Positions 35,946 through 48,367 of a stretch of DNA of 64,000 nucleotides are shown here, piece by piece. The notes beneath the pieces were generated by a model. That model had not been told where the DNA came from. It made no database searches and worked only from the letters and a program-made list of their open reading frames with translations. Both the position numbers and the translations under genes were made by a program. Source of the DNA: Turnera subulata (Eukaryota > Streptophyta > Magnoliopsida > Malpighiales > Passifloraceae). Each line of letters begins with the position of its first letter. Within the stretch, counting starts at the first letter, position 1. The stretch spans positions 62,001 through 126,000 of the forward strand of contig JAKUCV010004743.1 in NCBI GenBank assembly GCA_028386065.3, written 5' to 3'.

Positions 35946-38900
35946 ATGCTCAATGTGCATGCTCTATTATTTACATGTATACAGTATACCTGCACAAACA
36001 TAACTTTCTGCTAAGGAAATATCTGCACAACATAACTAGAAGATGATCCAAACACGTATTTGCAAAATAAGATCTTCCAAACGCGTAGTGCAAAAAATTA
36101 TGATCCAAACACGTGGACACATCCAAGGATTTTTTAGCATAAAACAAGAAACATCTCATTCATTTCAAGAGCATGTCCTACCAAGGATTTATGTGAAAGA
36201 GTTCAGTGTACGTACCTAAAACCCCAAGTGATTTCGACAAATAAAAAAAGACCCAACTGATGAATCGTTTTATTCGATCGAACAATGTGTGCCTCATAAA
36301 GTGACAATCAAGAGTCAACAGACCTTTTCTTTTCACAAGAAGACACAGCAAACGTGAGTGTAGCTTTTGTCTTGTTTTATATTCTATATATGTTCAATTT
36401 TTTAAATCACATAAAAGTTTATTAAATAAGTGTGTATGGATGTGAAAGTTATTTTGGATAGTATATGTTCTATCAATGTTCGTTTAGTGGAGAAACTTGA
36501 AATATTCATCACTAGCAAGCTTAATTCATATATAAGGTTGCAATTTTAGTGCTTCAGCGTCCAGACGCATAATATTGAGCGTTATATGTGGTAATTAAGA
36601 CAAAACAAAAAAAAAAAAACAGCAATCTGTCAATAAACAAAACTCTTAACTTTATGAAGACATTATCAGTCCTGAGGATTGTGTTAAATTAATTCTAAAG
36701 TAAAGTTTTCCCAAAAAGCTCCACTTGAACTAAATTGGGGGTTTTTAGCCCAATTTCTCGGTGTGCACGAGATTCCCTCACATCTTTTACTTGCATAAGT
36801 CCAATATATATCAAGTTACAAGCTTCTCTAATGTGTTGCTCAACACCTAACTAGAATTGTATATATACCACGTAACTGCACAAGTTGCACACACCATTGC
36901 AAAGTGTTCTGTGTATAGATGTGGAGAATGATGTTCTTTTTTTTTTTTTTTTTGATAAGAGGGGAATGATAAAGATAGTATTAGTTTCGTATTTGACTAC
37001 AAGTCCACAGATTTAGTAGTGTAAATTCTTGAAGAAAGGTGTTTACAAAAAGAAATTAAAAGGAAAAAAAAATTGCAAAGAATCCTAATCCTGCCATTCT
37101 AAGTACTACCGACGTAGTCCCAGTTCCTTTAAGTTTTGTCCTTTTCCTGGAAAAATATCGATGCTGCCTTTTGATTAGCGAACATGTTCATTTGGCTGGT
37201 TTTTGAAAGACAAGAAAGAATCTAAAACATTATTGGTGCACATGTAATAGACTGTCATTTTGAAACTTCTTTCCATTTTGGGATAAGAGTAACCTATGTC
37301 GACAAGATGATCTACAAATTAAGGATTGGCGGCCCGCAGCTGCAAACTAAGTATATAGTTCTCATGTTTTGCACAGTTCTCTAATTTTCCTTTTTCTTGA
37401 TGGAAATATCAATAATAGAAGCCTTTGTTTAAAGCCATACGTACATCCTTTTTGGGATGTTTACATACCCCGATTAAGGTTGCTGATTTTCTTTATGCTA
37501 GACTAAGGTTGTCGATTAACGGGCTCTGTCATGTCTTGTTTGCTACTTTTTCATTATTCTAGTATTCTTCAATGAGATTGGTTTGGCAGAAATTAAAAAT
37601 AAGATGATTAAACTGCCATCTAATTACTCTTTCTGGTCATATAAAATGCCTTGATAATCGAAACTTTTACATCCACATGGTTAAAAAAGCCTCTGTGGAT
37701 CAGTTCCAACTGCATCTATTATATATGGCTAGCTAAAAGAAAAGCATGGACAAATACTGATCTTAAGACAACTATGCATCACTTGTCCGTCACACCCCAC
37801 ATTTTTGTCACATAGTCATTTCTGGTCCAAAGTTTCATGTCTTCAAAACTCGTCAGTTTTCATATTGAACTGGAAACACTTTTCTTGTCGAACATGAAAT
37901 TGATAATTACTACTAATTAGTTTTAAAACCCTTTTGAAAACTTTATACAACACAGATGAGCATTTATAGTTCGTCTTGTCAGAGAGAAATAGCTGTGTAC
38001 GGCACGTAACAGGTCATGTTGGACACACACACATATATATAATATAAAATAAAAAGGGTCATGATTGTTCCAAAAAAATGGGGGCAGATGTAGCAAAACT
38101 TAAATCATTTTTATAGTAAGAATAATTAATCTCTCTCCCGGCGTTCTTAATCGTGGTATTGTACAAAGTCAGATATCTTTTTTTTTTGTTTTTCTAATCA
38201 ATTATATACTTGTTTGTTATATTTTCGCAACAGTTTACCTTAATTTTCCAATATGATATCTAATATATATATTTCATAATCACCAAAGAGAGAAAATTTC
38301 ATTCAGCATAAAACAAAGATTTTGTAGTGAAGTATAGGATCAATAGTTCGTTGTGATTAATTAATATTCCTCCCATTCCTAAATAGCGTTATCTGCTCAC
38401 TAATCAAGGGATGTACTTAATATGCTAATGGAAGATTAAATTGTCTATTAGCATAAAAAAAAGATTAAATTGTCTATATGTTGTTTTTAAATAAAATAGA
38501 TAAAAATATATAATTATTTAATAAGATAAAGGATAAATAAGAAAAAAAACTAGAGACGATGACAGTGTCTCACAAGAAAAAGAAAAAAGAGATGATAGAC
38601 AAAGATGCAAGGACGATTGAGTTGCCACAATAGCCCAATCACACCATGGGAATGAGCTTCCCGCTTCAGTGCACGTGATTAAAAGAAACTAGTATATTGA
38701 GTCAAAGTGGAGAAAAAGTTGTGAACTTCTTTCATTCCCACCATAGATCCCCACTAGTGTTCCATCTACGTCGTGCCTATTTAGTTCCCATTCATCATCT
38801 CTTCATTACTGCCAAGTGTTAGTGGATTTATATATCTGCGTTGAAGCTATATACATCTTATACTACCAATACCATAATTGTAGCACATGCAATGCAAGTA

Positions 38901-39060
38901 CCATGCTCCTTATTGTGCCTAGGTAGGTAATAACTAGCTAGCTTTTCGAAGACTAACCATTTAAACACTGTTAAAATATTTACGTAATGGTTAGAGATCA
39001 AGTCTTTCACGGAGCCGAAAAAGTTAGTGAATATTTGTTATTTTACCAAATTGTCTAAAC
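35946..39060. other. intergenic region and distal promoter of the dioxygenase gene
   Basis: AT-rich with no coding signal. A T run at 36936-36953 is followed by GATAAG. The last 400-600 bp are likely promoter (see G-box and TATA entries). Confidence 0.5.
38672..38677 (+). promoter_or_regulatory. G-box (CACGTG) upstream of JOX
   Basis: CACGTG about 400 bp before the TATA box. MYC2-class bHLH factors bind G-boxes in jasmonate-responsive promoters. JOX genes are jasmonate-induced in Arabidopsis, so the site is a reasonable candidate; use here is inferred. Confidence 0.45.
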
Positions 39061-39069
39061 AAAATCCCC

Positions 39070-39077
39070 TATATAAA
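39070..39077 (+). promoter_or_regulatory. TATA box of JOX gene
   Basis: TATATAAA about 200 nt before the ATG at 39278, followed by a C/T-rich stretch suited to a transcription start near 39100. Confidence 0.7.
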
Positions 39078-39277
39078 CACCTCACTCCCCAGACCACTCT
39101 CCTCACTGAACAGCAGCTAAACCATATATGTAGCCCACACCACTTCCTCCCAGCTCATGCTCAATTCTCCTAAATACATCTCCAGCACTACCTTGTTAGC
39201 TAGTTAGCTCCAAATTAAGCTTACCCATCTTCTTCTCTTCCTCCTGTATCGATCTCTCTTTTTATTGTCAGTCCAAA

Positions 39278-41675
39278 ATGAGCTGCAGCTGGCAGAGTTG
39301 GCCTGAACCTGTCGTCCCCGTCCAGTCCTTAGCCCAGAGTGGCATCCGCTCCATACCGGAGCGGTATGTGAAGCCACCAACCGACAGGCCACTGACGAAG
39401 AACGTTGATCATGATGAAGCTGCCGAGGCGGCTCAGCTGAAAATTCCTGTCATTGATTTCCAGCACGTATTCTCGGAGGACCAAGCGCTCAGGGAAGAGA
39501 CGTTGGGTCGAATCAACAGTGCATGCAGGGAGTGGGGGTTCTTCCAGCTGGTGAACCATGGGGTGAGCCATGAGCTCATGAAGAACGCGCGAGAGGTGTG
39601 GCGGGAGTTCTTTTACCAGCCCCTGGAACTGAAAAAAGAGTACGCGAACACTCCTACTACCTACGAGGGGTACGGTAGCCGGTTGGGGGTGGAGAAAGGA
39701 GCTATTCTTGATTGGAGCGATTATTTCTTCCTCCATTTCTTGCCTGTTCCCCTTAGAGACCAGCGCAAGTGGCCTGCTACCCCTGCAAATTGCAGGTACT
39801 TCTTCTCCTTCTTTCTCATGCATATATAACCACTAACAGAAGCCTTGCACGTTAACTATATATTATTATTGTTTCTCTTCTTATATATGCAGATACTTTT
39901 TTCTTGGACAGTTTCTGGTTTTGATATATATGTGTGTGTGTGAGAGAGTAATTTGTAACGAGTGATTATCGTATTATTATTTTATATAGCTCAGGAACGT
40001 ATTTCTTCTAACGTGAATTTTCCAGGGTCAAAGACTTCTTGGAAAGTTTTTAAGGTCTGGGAAGTTAAATTTTGGAGAATTTTATTTTCCGTAGGCAGCA
40101 AAACATCAAGAATCTATAAGAATCTGAAATCTGTTTTCTTTACCAAACATCATCTTGGAATATACCGGTTTGCATATCTTAATAATTGCATGTTCCTGTC
40201 CGAAATATCATAGACGACAGGATTGTTTTCTAATTTTATATTGCTTCCAGGGTTTACATTTTTTATCTATAGCATTTAATCCCTGACCAAAGTCATACGG
40301 TCTTTATACAAAAAAAAAAAAGCAACTGACATTTGAATTATCACCTCATTATTGTTTAAAGTACAGCGAAGCAATCTTTTACAGAAGGGATGGACCAGTG
40401 CCATAACTTATGTGGTTGACCATTATTCTAGCTAGCGAAGCTATATATGTCTTGTCGACATTAATTTAAATTCAGTTGGTTTTCTTTTTTTTTTTTGAGG
40501 AAAAAATTCAGTTGGTTTTCTTAAAATTGAATATGATAGCATACTTTTATGTTGCTAATTAAAATAGTAATCTTAATTAAATATGCCTTGGATTATACAT
40601 ACTATGACTATCAGCTAACTCTAAAGATTTCAGGCCCGCCCCAAGTAAAAATACTTTAAATTAATTACGTGTGCATGAACTTTAATTTGAGAATTTTAAG
40701 GATGTTGATTTAAAATTTGATAGTGGTCTCGGGTTGAAAAGAAGTTCTCCATATTTCCAAATAAAAGAAAACGGTGATTGCACGTGCTCCAAATCCAATC
40801 CATTCTTGCACAAGTAAAACGAGATAACAGAGATTACTGCTTCCTGGAAACACCATTATACCGAACTTTATTTTTTGTAATTTGATTTACTATTGCAAAC
40901 ATTAATTAATATACCATCTCTTTTCTTCTGGTTAAAGGGTTTGCCACTAGAATTCAAGATTTATAATTATAGTCCTCCTATAGACAACTGCAATACATCA
41001 CTAATTAATATACCTATCTCAGGGAATTGATATCCAAATACAGTGAGGAGTTGGTTAAACTTGGGGGAAGACTGATGAAGGCATTCTCAGTGAACCTTGG
41101 CCTGGACGAGGAGCACCTAACAAAAGCATTTGGTGGAGATGAGGACAACCTTGATGTTTGTATGAGGGTGAACTATTACCCAAAGTGTCCCCAGCCAGAC
41201 CTTACATTAGGCCTGTCCCCTCACTCTGACCCGGGCGGTCTAACCATTCTCCTGCCCGATGAAGATGTGGCTGGACTCCAGGTCCGTAAAGAAGACAACT
41301 GGATTACAATTCAGCCCTACCCAAATGCCTTCATAATCAACATTGGGGACCAAATTAAGGTAATTGGTAAATTGATTCTTCTTTTGGAAAAAAAAAAAAT
41401 GTGCTCTAGCTAATAATTAACTAATCAATTCGAAGTCTACCTGTGTACAGGTGCTTAGTAATGGTATTTACCAGAGTGTGGAGCACAGGGTGATAGTGAA
41501 TTCTGGCAAGGATCGGGTCTCACTGGCCTTCTTCTACAACCCAAAGAGTGACTTGCCCATTGGACCTTCTCAGGAACTTATCACAGAGGAACACCCTGCA
41601 CTCTTCCCTACCATGAGTTTCAACGAATACAGAAAGAAAATCAGGACACAGGGTCTTTATAACAAGAAGAAATGA
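39278..41675 (+). CDS. JOX: jasmonate-induced oxygenase (2-oxoglutarate/Fe(II) dioxygenase)
   Basis: Likely hydroxylates jasmonic acid to the inactive 12-OH form, damping jasmonate signalling, using Fe(II), 2-oxoglutarate and O2 in the cytosol. Three exons: 39278-39795, 41023-41359, 41451-41675; 1080 nt, 359 aa. N-terminal DIOX_N domain (about residues 60-170), with the JOX-typical TYEGYGSRLGVEKGAILDWS, then the catalytic double-stranded beta-helix. Iron ligands His240, Asp242 (PHSDPGG) and His297 (VEHRV); 2-oxoglutarate contact Arg307-X-Ser309. Arg221 (MRVNYYPKCPQ), Arg346 and Arg350 (YRKKIRTQG) correspond to the three arginines that, as I recall, hold jasmonate in Arabidopsis JOX2. The first intron is long (1.2 kb). 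Other DOXC dioxygenases are less likely given these motifs. Confidence 0.93.
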
Positions 41676-44600
41676 TTATGGATTTCTCCACCGTTAATTA
41701 ATTAGACCATGCATGTCACTAGTTAAGCAAAAAACAAAACGTGCAAAAAGAAAAAAAAAAAAAGAAGGATATTTTGGAATTCACAGTCATATAAGCAAAA
41801 GGGGCGATGCCTCAAGTTCGGGTCCTACCTTATGGATATTAGTATCAGAAAAATAAGCACATTTGTTTTGATTTTTGAATGTCACTGTCGGTGTCTATTT
41901 AGGATAAATTAAATGGAAGTTGATAGGGTGGAAAATGGAAATTTCTCCACTTGTATCGTGACAAACTTGAAGGGTCAATATGTCTCTGCCATTTGTGGGA
42001 AGCAAGACTCAACTTGTGTGAAGGGAAGGGAGTGCATGTGAAGAAGTTTTAGCTTTTTGATGTTCGGAAGAAAAAAGAGTTCGAGCTTTTCTGCTTTTGC
42101 CTTGATCAATTCAGGGAAACACAATGGATCATCCATGTACTCTCTCCTTTATATTCAGCGTCTTAGTAGTACAACAACTTTACTTCTCAGTTTCTCTGAG
42201 ACCACTAGTTTCTTCTTTGATTTGGATTTGCCGTTTCTTTTCAAGTATCTAGCTAGCTAGCTGATCAAATATCAATCCACGACGTGGTGCCCTTTGGTTG
42301 ATCTTTGTAAAGTTCACTTTGGCTGCTATTCTCTCTACATATATATATGCACGGTACTCTTTTTCTTAGTATTCGGGCTCAATCTAAGACTCTACTAGTG
42401 ATTCAGTAGCATTGGACTCTGTGGGACTCATTGCCCTCCAAATGTTGCATTTCCTATAAGCAAAATAAAGTTTGAACTTATAACCATATATTTAAGTTCC
42501 TTACAATCTAGGCAAACAGCGGGCTATTTTTGTTTTGTTTACCAACAACAGCGGGCTAATTTGAATACTAACAAGAGTCACTTATAACTTAATTATAAGT
42601 AGAAAAAGATATAGCAGAAACAAGTTATTAGTCATGATGACATGATGCTGTTCAAAGAACTGATTATAATGTGGTTTTAATGTATAGTGATTTTACTGCA
42701 GGCACATGTTAAAGCCAGATATCATCCACTAACTATAACAATGGACACATCAGAGATATTGGTTCTGGTATGAGTGAACTATGAAGGAGGAAAGTAAAAT
42801 AATATCCTCCTCCTTGAAGGGTCTCATGATAGCTTGGGTACCACCTGTAAGTCCAATTTTGGCCTGCACGTTTATTTTTGACATTGAGGCGTAAAAAGTT
42901 AGGTACATTAGTCCTGCACGTTTATTTTGAAGACGAAGAAAAATCTGTGTGTTCACACCTTTTTCTATATGCTACTTTATCCCATTTTTTCTTTTTTGAC
43001 AACATTAATTTCATGTCGATAGTTTCAAAGTACTATATATATGTTTTTATAATCCGCACGTTTTTTATTTTCAAGTGGAGAAAAATATGGTTGGAGACTT
43101 TTGGGGGCGGTAATTTGTTTGTTAAAAAAGGATTAGTGGAAAAAAGGAACTAGTTGGCTCATATATTGGCTGGTGCCCGTAAATCTTGTTTATTTTTTCA
43201 ACTATGCCAAGTTAATTTGAGTAAGTTATCTGACTTATGCATTTTATTAATGTACTGATAATCGATTTATTTCTTGTCAGTAATGATTAGTAAGTTTCCT
43301 CTATAGTTCAGCTATTGTTACTTAAGAGTTTTCAATTTTTGTGAGAGTTCAAAAGACTAGTTTTGGTCCTTATTATCCTAGGATATCATGGCACAAGATC
43401 AAAATTTGACTTCGCTATCATGTCAACTGACCATCTTAATAAAAAAAAAACTTAAACTTACGGTTTACGCCCCCAAGACTAATTTTGGTCCTTATTACTC
43501 TAATAAATCCAACTATGCTAGTTTCTTTCACTTTATCTATTGTTATAGATTTTCCAATTTTGTGATAGCTAGTTTCCGGTCACTTGCACCATTCTCCTAC
43601 TTAATAATTCTAGGCTTGTTCAATAATCCTCATATTGTGCTTAGGGAGGGACACATTGGGTGCCTTTGGTTTTCGTAAGTTGTATTAACTCCTATTATGT
43701 CTCCTTCCCTCTAGATGCTATGCATATTGTTCTTGTGCTTTTCTTTGCCCATTTGTAAGGATAAGACTGCTATGTTTTTATCAGCACATCTTGTTGCTTG
43801 GTGTGCTAAAAGCATTATACTCCATCAAATTGTCCTTCCACTACTAGCTATAGATGCCTTTCTTTCCCCGGACAATATTAGCGTCGGCTTAGTTACAGAA
43901 CTTAGATGCAGTTTGTCTCTCTATTCCTATGTTTTTCTCCGTGAAATCAAGCAAAAATATCTAGAGTTTGATTATGAAAAAAATATATGTAATTTGTAAT
44001 CCCCCTTGGTTATCGTACCGATAAAGACTTCAATTCGCACAGAAAAAAAAAAACAAAAGCAAAAATATATAAAGGAGCGACTCCCTGGATCCGGAAGTCT
44101 CAATAATAAGTGGAGTTGGTCACGTGGTATAATGAAAGGGCCCCGAGTAATCGTGGACTAGGCCACCCGCACTTCTCGATAAAGCCCAATCACCAAAAAA
44201 CGACAAAACGAAAAGGAAAAAGTAAAAACCAAGTTCCCGAAGTAATTAAAAGCTTCTTCTTACTAAGGTGACGGGGAATTTTCTACTTTTTCGCTTCTTT
44301 TTTCTTGTCGGAACAATGTTGTTAGGGAAATTCTATATAAAAAAAAATGTTGTTAGGGTAAAACTTGAATCAAAGGGATCACTGCTTCTTTTTAAAAACC
44401 AAAAAATTTCACTGGACTAGAAGAACATTTGTTTTTTAAACATAGACTAGAGGAACATTGGGACCAAGAAATTGGTGATAGGTTGTGGGTTCAATTATTT
44501 TATGATTAAAGAAAAGGTAAAACCCTCAAACTACTTATATTATCATTTGTTGTTGGCCACTTTTATTAAAAACTAGACATATAAGTTATAAGACTTGGGC

Positions 44601-45347
44601 CAATTTAGTCCAAAGTCAAAATTAGTTTTCAGTTGGATAAAATTAGCCAAAGTTGGACGCTCCAATTACACTCTTCAAATAGCAGTTTAAACAATAAAAA
44701 TATATAAGAATACCTTGTTAAATACATTAAAAAAAATTTAACTGTTCCAATTTTATTGGATGTCCCCGAAAAAAAAAATTAAAAGATTTTAGAATGCTAT
44801 TTTAATAATAAAAATAGTACTAATTTTCAGAAATATTCAAATAATTAAAAATGAATATCTAGTTCAGACTAAATTTACTCAATGTGTCAACACACACGTA
44901 CACATATATATGTAGGGGGTCACTTTGAGGACTGCCTTTGAGAAAATATATATATGATGGTTTGTCTCATTACCATGGGATTCCGTTTTTATTTGTTTTT
45001 TCCTTTTTGTAAGGTAACAAAAAAACACGTACTCACAACACACACGTAAGTAGAAGAATGTGTACACCATATACATGCATGCTATCAACCTTCAGCCCTC
45101 CCTCATGAAAGCACCCATGGTGGAAAATTACAAAGCGCGCGATAACTCATTTCTAATCACTTAGGTATATATCTCCACAAAGCTTCACAATCTTATTCTA
45201 AATAAAATATCACTATAAATCCTTTGGTAGTTTTCATGGTATATATATTAATTCTGAATGCCGTTCCAAATCTTAATGAATTATCGTGAAAACAACCAAA
45301 TATCTTCATTCTCTCTTATTTGGGTACAATACAATGTTAGCGGCATT

Positions 45348-45350
<3 letters not shown>
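41676..45350. other. intergenic region between JOX and MYB-CC genes
   Basis: 3'UTR of JOX, then AT-rich DNA. A phrase like AGACTAGTTTTGGTCCTTAT occurs near 43353 and, slightly changed, near 43476. A G-box lies at about 44120. Short open frames show no family signature. Confidence 0.5.

Positions 45351-45388
<38 letters not shown>
45351..45388 (+). repeat. (TA)n microsatellite
   Basis: 19 uninterrupted TA units ending three bases before the stop codon of the MYB-CC gene (on the opposite strand), so the repeat is the start of that gene's 3'UTR. Confidence 0.95.
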
Positions 45389-45390
<2 letters not shown>

Positions 45391-45391
45391 T

Positions 45392-47195
45392 CTAGAAAAA
45401 GTTGGGCACCAAAGGCGATGAGCAGGCCATGATACTATTCCATGGGAAGTTGTTGTCTTGAGTTTGACATGAAAATTTTGCTTCCTTTTGATGAACAACC
45501 TGCACAGTCTGGCTATAAGGATCCATATTGACAAATTCTTGCTGGTATCTTGATGGCAATACATAGTTTTCTTTCCTGAGCCTTTTCAGAGCTTGGAAAT
45601 CTTCTTGAGACCTAATCTCTGGCTTCTCCCCCTCTGAATCAGAACCTGACTCCTCACAAAGAGAAGGCATCGACGTAGGAGAGAATGACTTGCCGGATTT
45701 TGGAATGGTTGCACGGTTTCTGTGTTCCTCCACAATTCTCTCAAGGAATCTCCCTTGCGCTTCAATTTTAAGCTTCAAACTCTTTTGAACCTAAAAGTGT
45801 TAACCAGCCAGAAAATATGGACTTAAAGAGCTTCCTTTTATAAGAGAAGAGAAACAAAGTTTTCAGTTATAAGTAGATATTTATATTTCAAGGGTCTTTT
45901 TATAATTAATACCTCTAGTTGATCACTCAATCGCCTTTGCACTTCCATCTGCATTAGTAATGCCTCAGTAAGTTGAGCACCCCTGCAAAAATGGCAATCA
46001 GTACAACATTTAGCATAGTTTAGAAGAATAACAAAATAAAGATTTCATCCAAGAAAAAACAAGACAAGGGTGCATTTGCTAAGAAAAATATGGGTGGTGG
46101 TGCAATATTGAGAAACTCACGATGTTGCACTAAAATTTGGCAGCATTTCTGAAATGTTTCTCCTCTCGAATTTGCCTCCTGCAGCAAGATGACATAAAAT
46201 TAATATAAAACAAGTGGAAAAGAAAACAAAAAACAAAAACAAGAGGGAAAGAACTCGTCAAATAGACAACTAGCTCTCATCTGTATTGTGAGAAAGAACT
46301 CGTCAAAGAGACGGTCGTCTTTTTAAGTATTTTGATGAATAAAAAATATAACACTGAATTAAGTTGGAGTCTTACTGTTTGTTGATTCTGGGATGAATTT
46401 TGAGATCCTGTATTTCTGAAAAGTACAAACAAGACGAATCAGCTACACCGGAACCATATAACTTGTTGATATTATAAAAGAAAAGTTGCACTTGTTTTTA
46501 GATCTCAAAGTTGCACTTGTTTTTAGATCTCAAAGTTGCACTTGTTTGAACGTTAATAACAAAGATCACAGCTTGAAAAGGAAAAATACAAAAAAGAAAA
46601 ACAACAAAAATAAAACAAAATGAACAAGACTCCGTCTTTGTTAGATCATGGAGAAGACTCGTTCTTTTACGCAGAAAGTCAACCTACACTCCAGTTACAG
46701 TGAAAACGGAAAAGCAGAATGTGCAAGAAGTTTGCAAATTACAAGGTTCACAGCAATTATTCCAGATCTTGAACATGTAGACAATATTTTTCGTTTTTCC
46801 TGAATCTTTAATCGATGTCCTGTCCTAAAACTAAAGTTTATGAATATGGCTGATGATGATTATTAGTAAGGGGCAAGAAGATCAAAAGTAGGTAAAGCAC
46901 CTGCAAATGGCTCTTGACGTGGTAGATGGTAAGTCCAGGGATGCCCATAGCTCTCAAGATACCCTTAGGTGTTGCCCCTAGAAATATTTCAAGACTATTA
47001 TATCATACAAGAAGAAACCCTTGAGGATCAAATATATTACAATTGCATGTATTCATTTGCATCAAAACATTTTTCACTCTGCTTACTATCAGGGCCACCA
47101 AGTTGATTAACTGCCTCTTCAAACCGATCATGTAATTCCTGCGTCCAACGTAATCGCTCTTTGGCAGAGCCATTATCTGAGCGGCCGGAACCCAT
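45392..47195 (-). CDS. MYB-CC transcription factor (PHR1/PHL family)
   Basis: Nuclear DNA-binding protein of the GARP MYB-coiled-coil family, whose best-known members control phosphate starvation and phloem development. Six exons on the minus strand: 47195-47087, 46977-46901, 46415-46376, 46178-46121, 45982-45913, 45790-45392; 753 nt, 250 aa, frame kept across all joins. The MYB domain starts at residue 13 (KERLRWTQELHDRFEEAVNQ, GGPDRATPKGILRAMG, LTIYHVKSHLQKYR). The MYB-CC coiled coil follows (QLTEALLMQMEVQRRLSDQL, then LKLKIEAQGRFLERIVEEH). The acidic/Ser-rich tail has no recognised motif. It is closest in my memory to PHL7-like proteins, but subgroup assignment would need a tree. Its stop codon abuts a (TA)19 repeat. 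Confidence 0.92.
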
Positions 47196-48367
47196 TTCTC
47201 CTGATCAGGTGGTTATTATGTGTAGGATATACCTAGCTAAGAAATGCATGAAGGGTGCAGGGTCTTTATAAGGAGATTTATAGTGACATCAGGACAAGAC
47301 AAAGCAGAGACATAGACAGGCAAGGTGATTGGGCGATGAGAACTAAGATTTTGATAAGATCAGGGGAGGTGCTGATGCCGGGTTATGTCTCCAATTATGG
47401 GGATGTACCTAAGTCTACGCAGAGTCCGAATATGTTCAAACTCACAGGTTCAGTGTCAGCAGAGTCCAACGAGGTTGAAACTCAAAAAAAAGAGGGTTGC
47501 GTGTGTTTGGTGGTGATTGGTGAGAGGATTCATGGTTTGTGAGTAATAATAGTTAATGCGTCCAAAAAGTTACAGCTCATAAGAAACTATTGGCTAACTC
47601 CGCTGGGTCATTTTCTATCAACGCATATATTCATCTTTTGGTTATTTTTCTCTGTTCCATCCATGCTATTAACCCCTACCATTGTAGATGACCCTATCAA
47701 TAGAGCCTATCATTTTCAGTAAATCAAGATTTTAAATCCATGGTTTTGGTGCCGTTGACCTGGATCTCAAAATCTTCCCTTTTAGATTATAAGGGTTAGA
47801 TAATTCATGTGATGGCATTAATAAGAATTACCAACCAAGGGAGGAGATGCAATCAACATCAATAGACAGCGTCAACCTAACCCATGTATTTGTTTATTTG
47901 CTAGTCTTCGGGAGGATAAATCCTAAGCTAGCCTCTATAGCCAAGTGAAGGGGGGAAAAAATACGCGATACATACAGAGTTATGTAAAACTCATCCTTAT
48001 TAGAGGCCAAGTTCATGGTACGGATTATTTTGGGTGATCTAATCTATCTGAAACTATTAAAAGAAACACACATTGACACCTTTATAGACGTCACACCACA
48101 AAATACAGATCAGTAGATCACAGAGTAACCAAACATGTACCTGTAAAGCATGTCATTTTCCAAGGAAAATATGATTCGTGGTTTATTATAAATTAAGAAA
48201 TTAGATTACACAATATAGCCGCCCAATTAAGCAAAAGATCCATTGAGGGAGACGGCAACAACATTTCTAACCTTAGAAGACCTGTTATAAACAGCAACTT
48301 GACAATACACATTGCATAGCGGTAATGTTACTCTACTACTTCGTCCCGCAACCAAAACCACAGACTA
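47196..48367. other. spacer between MYB-CC and Alfin-like genes
   Basis: Holds the MYB-CC promoter and leader (about 47196-47600) and the Alfin-like 3'UTR (48240-48367). No other gene seen; the 95-codon plus frame at 47255 lies across the MYB-CC leader and has no family signature. Confidence 0.5.

Noticed and set aside
42057..44000. Open frames of 67-96 codons downstream of JOX
   Set aside because: AT-rich, hydrophobic chance readings without start context, domains or splice partners.
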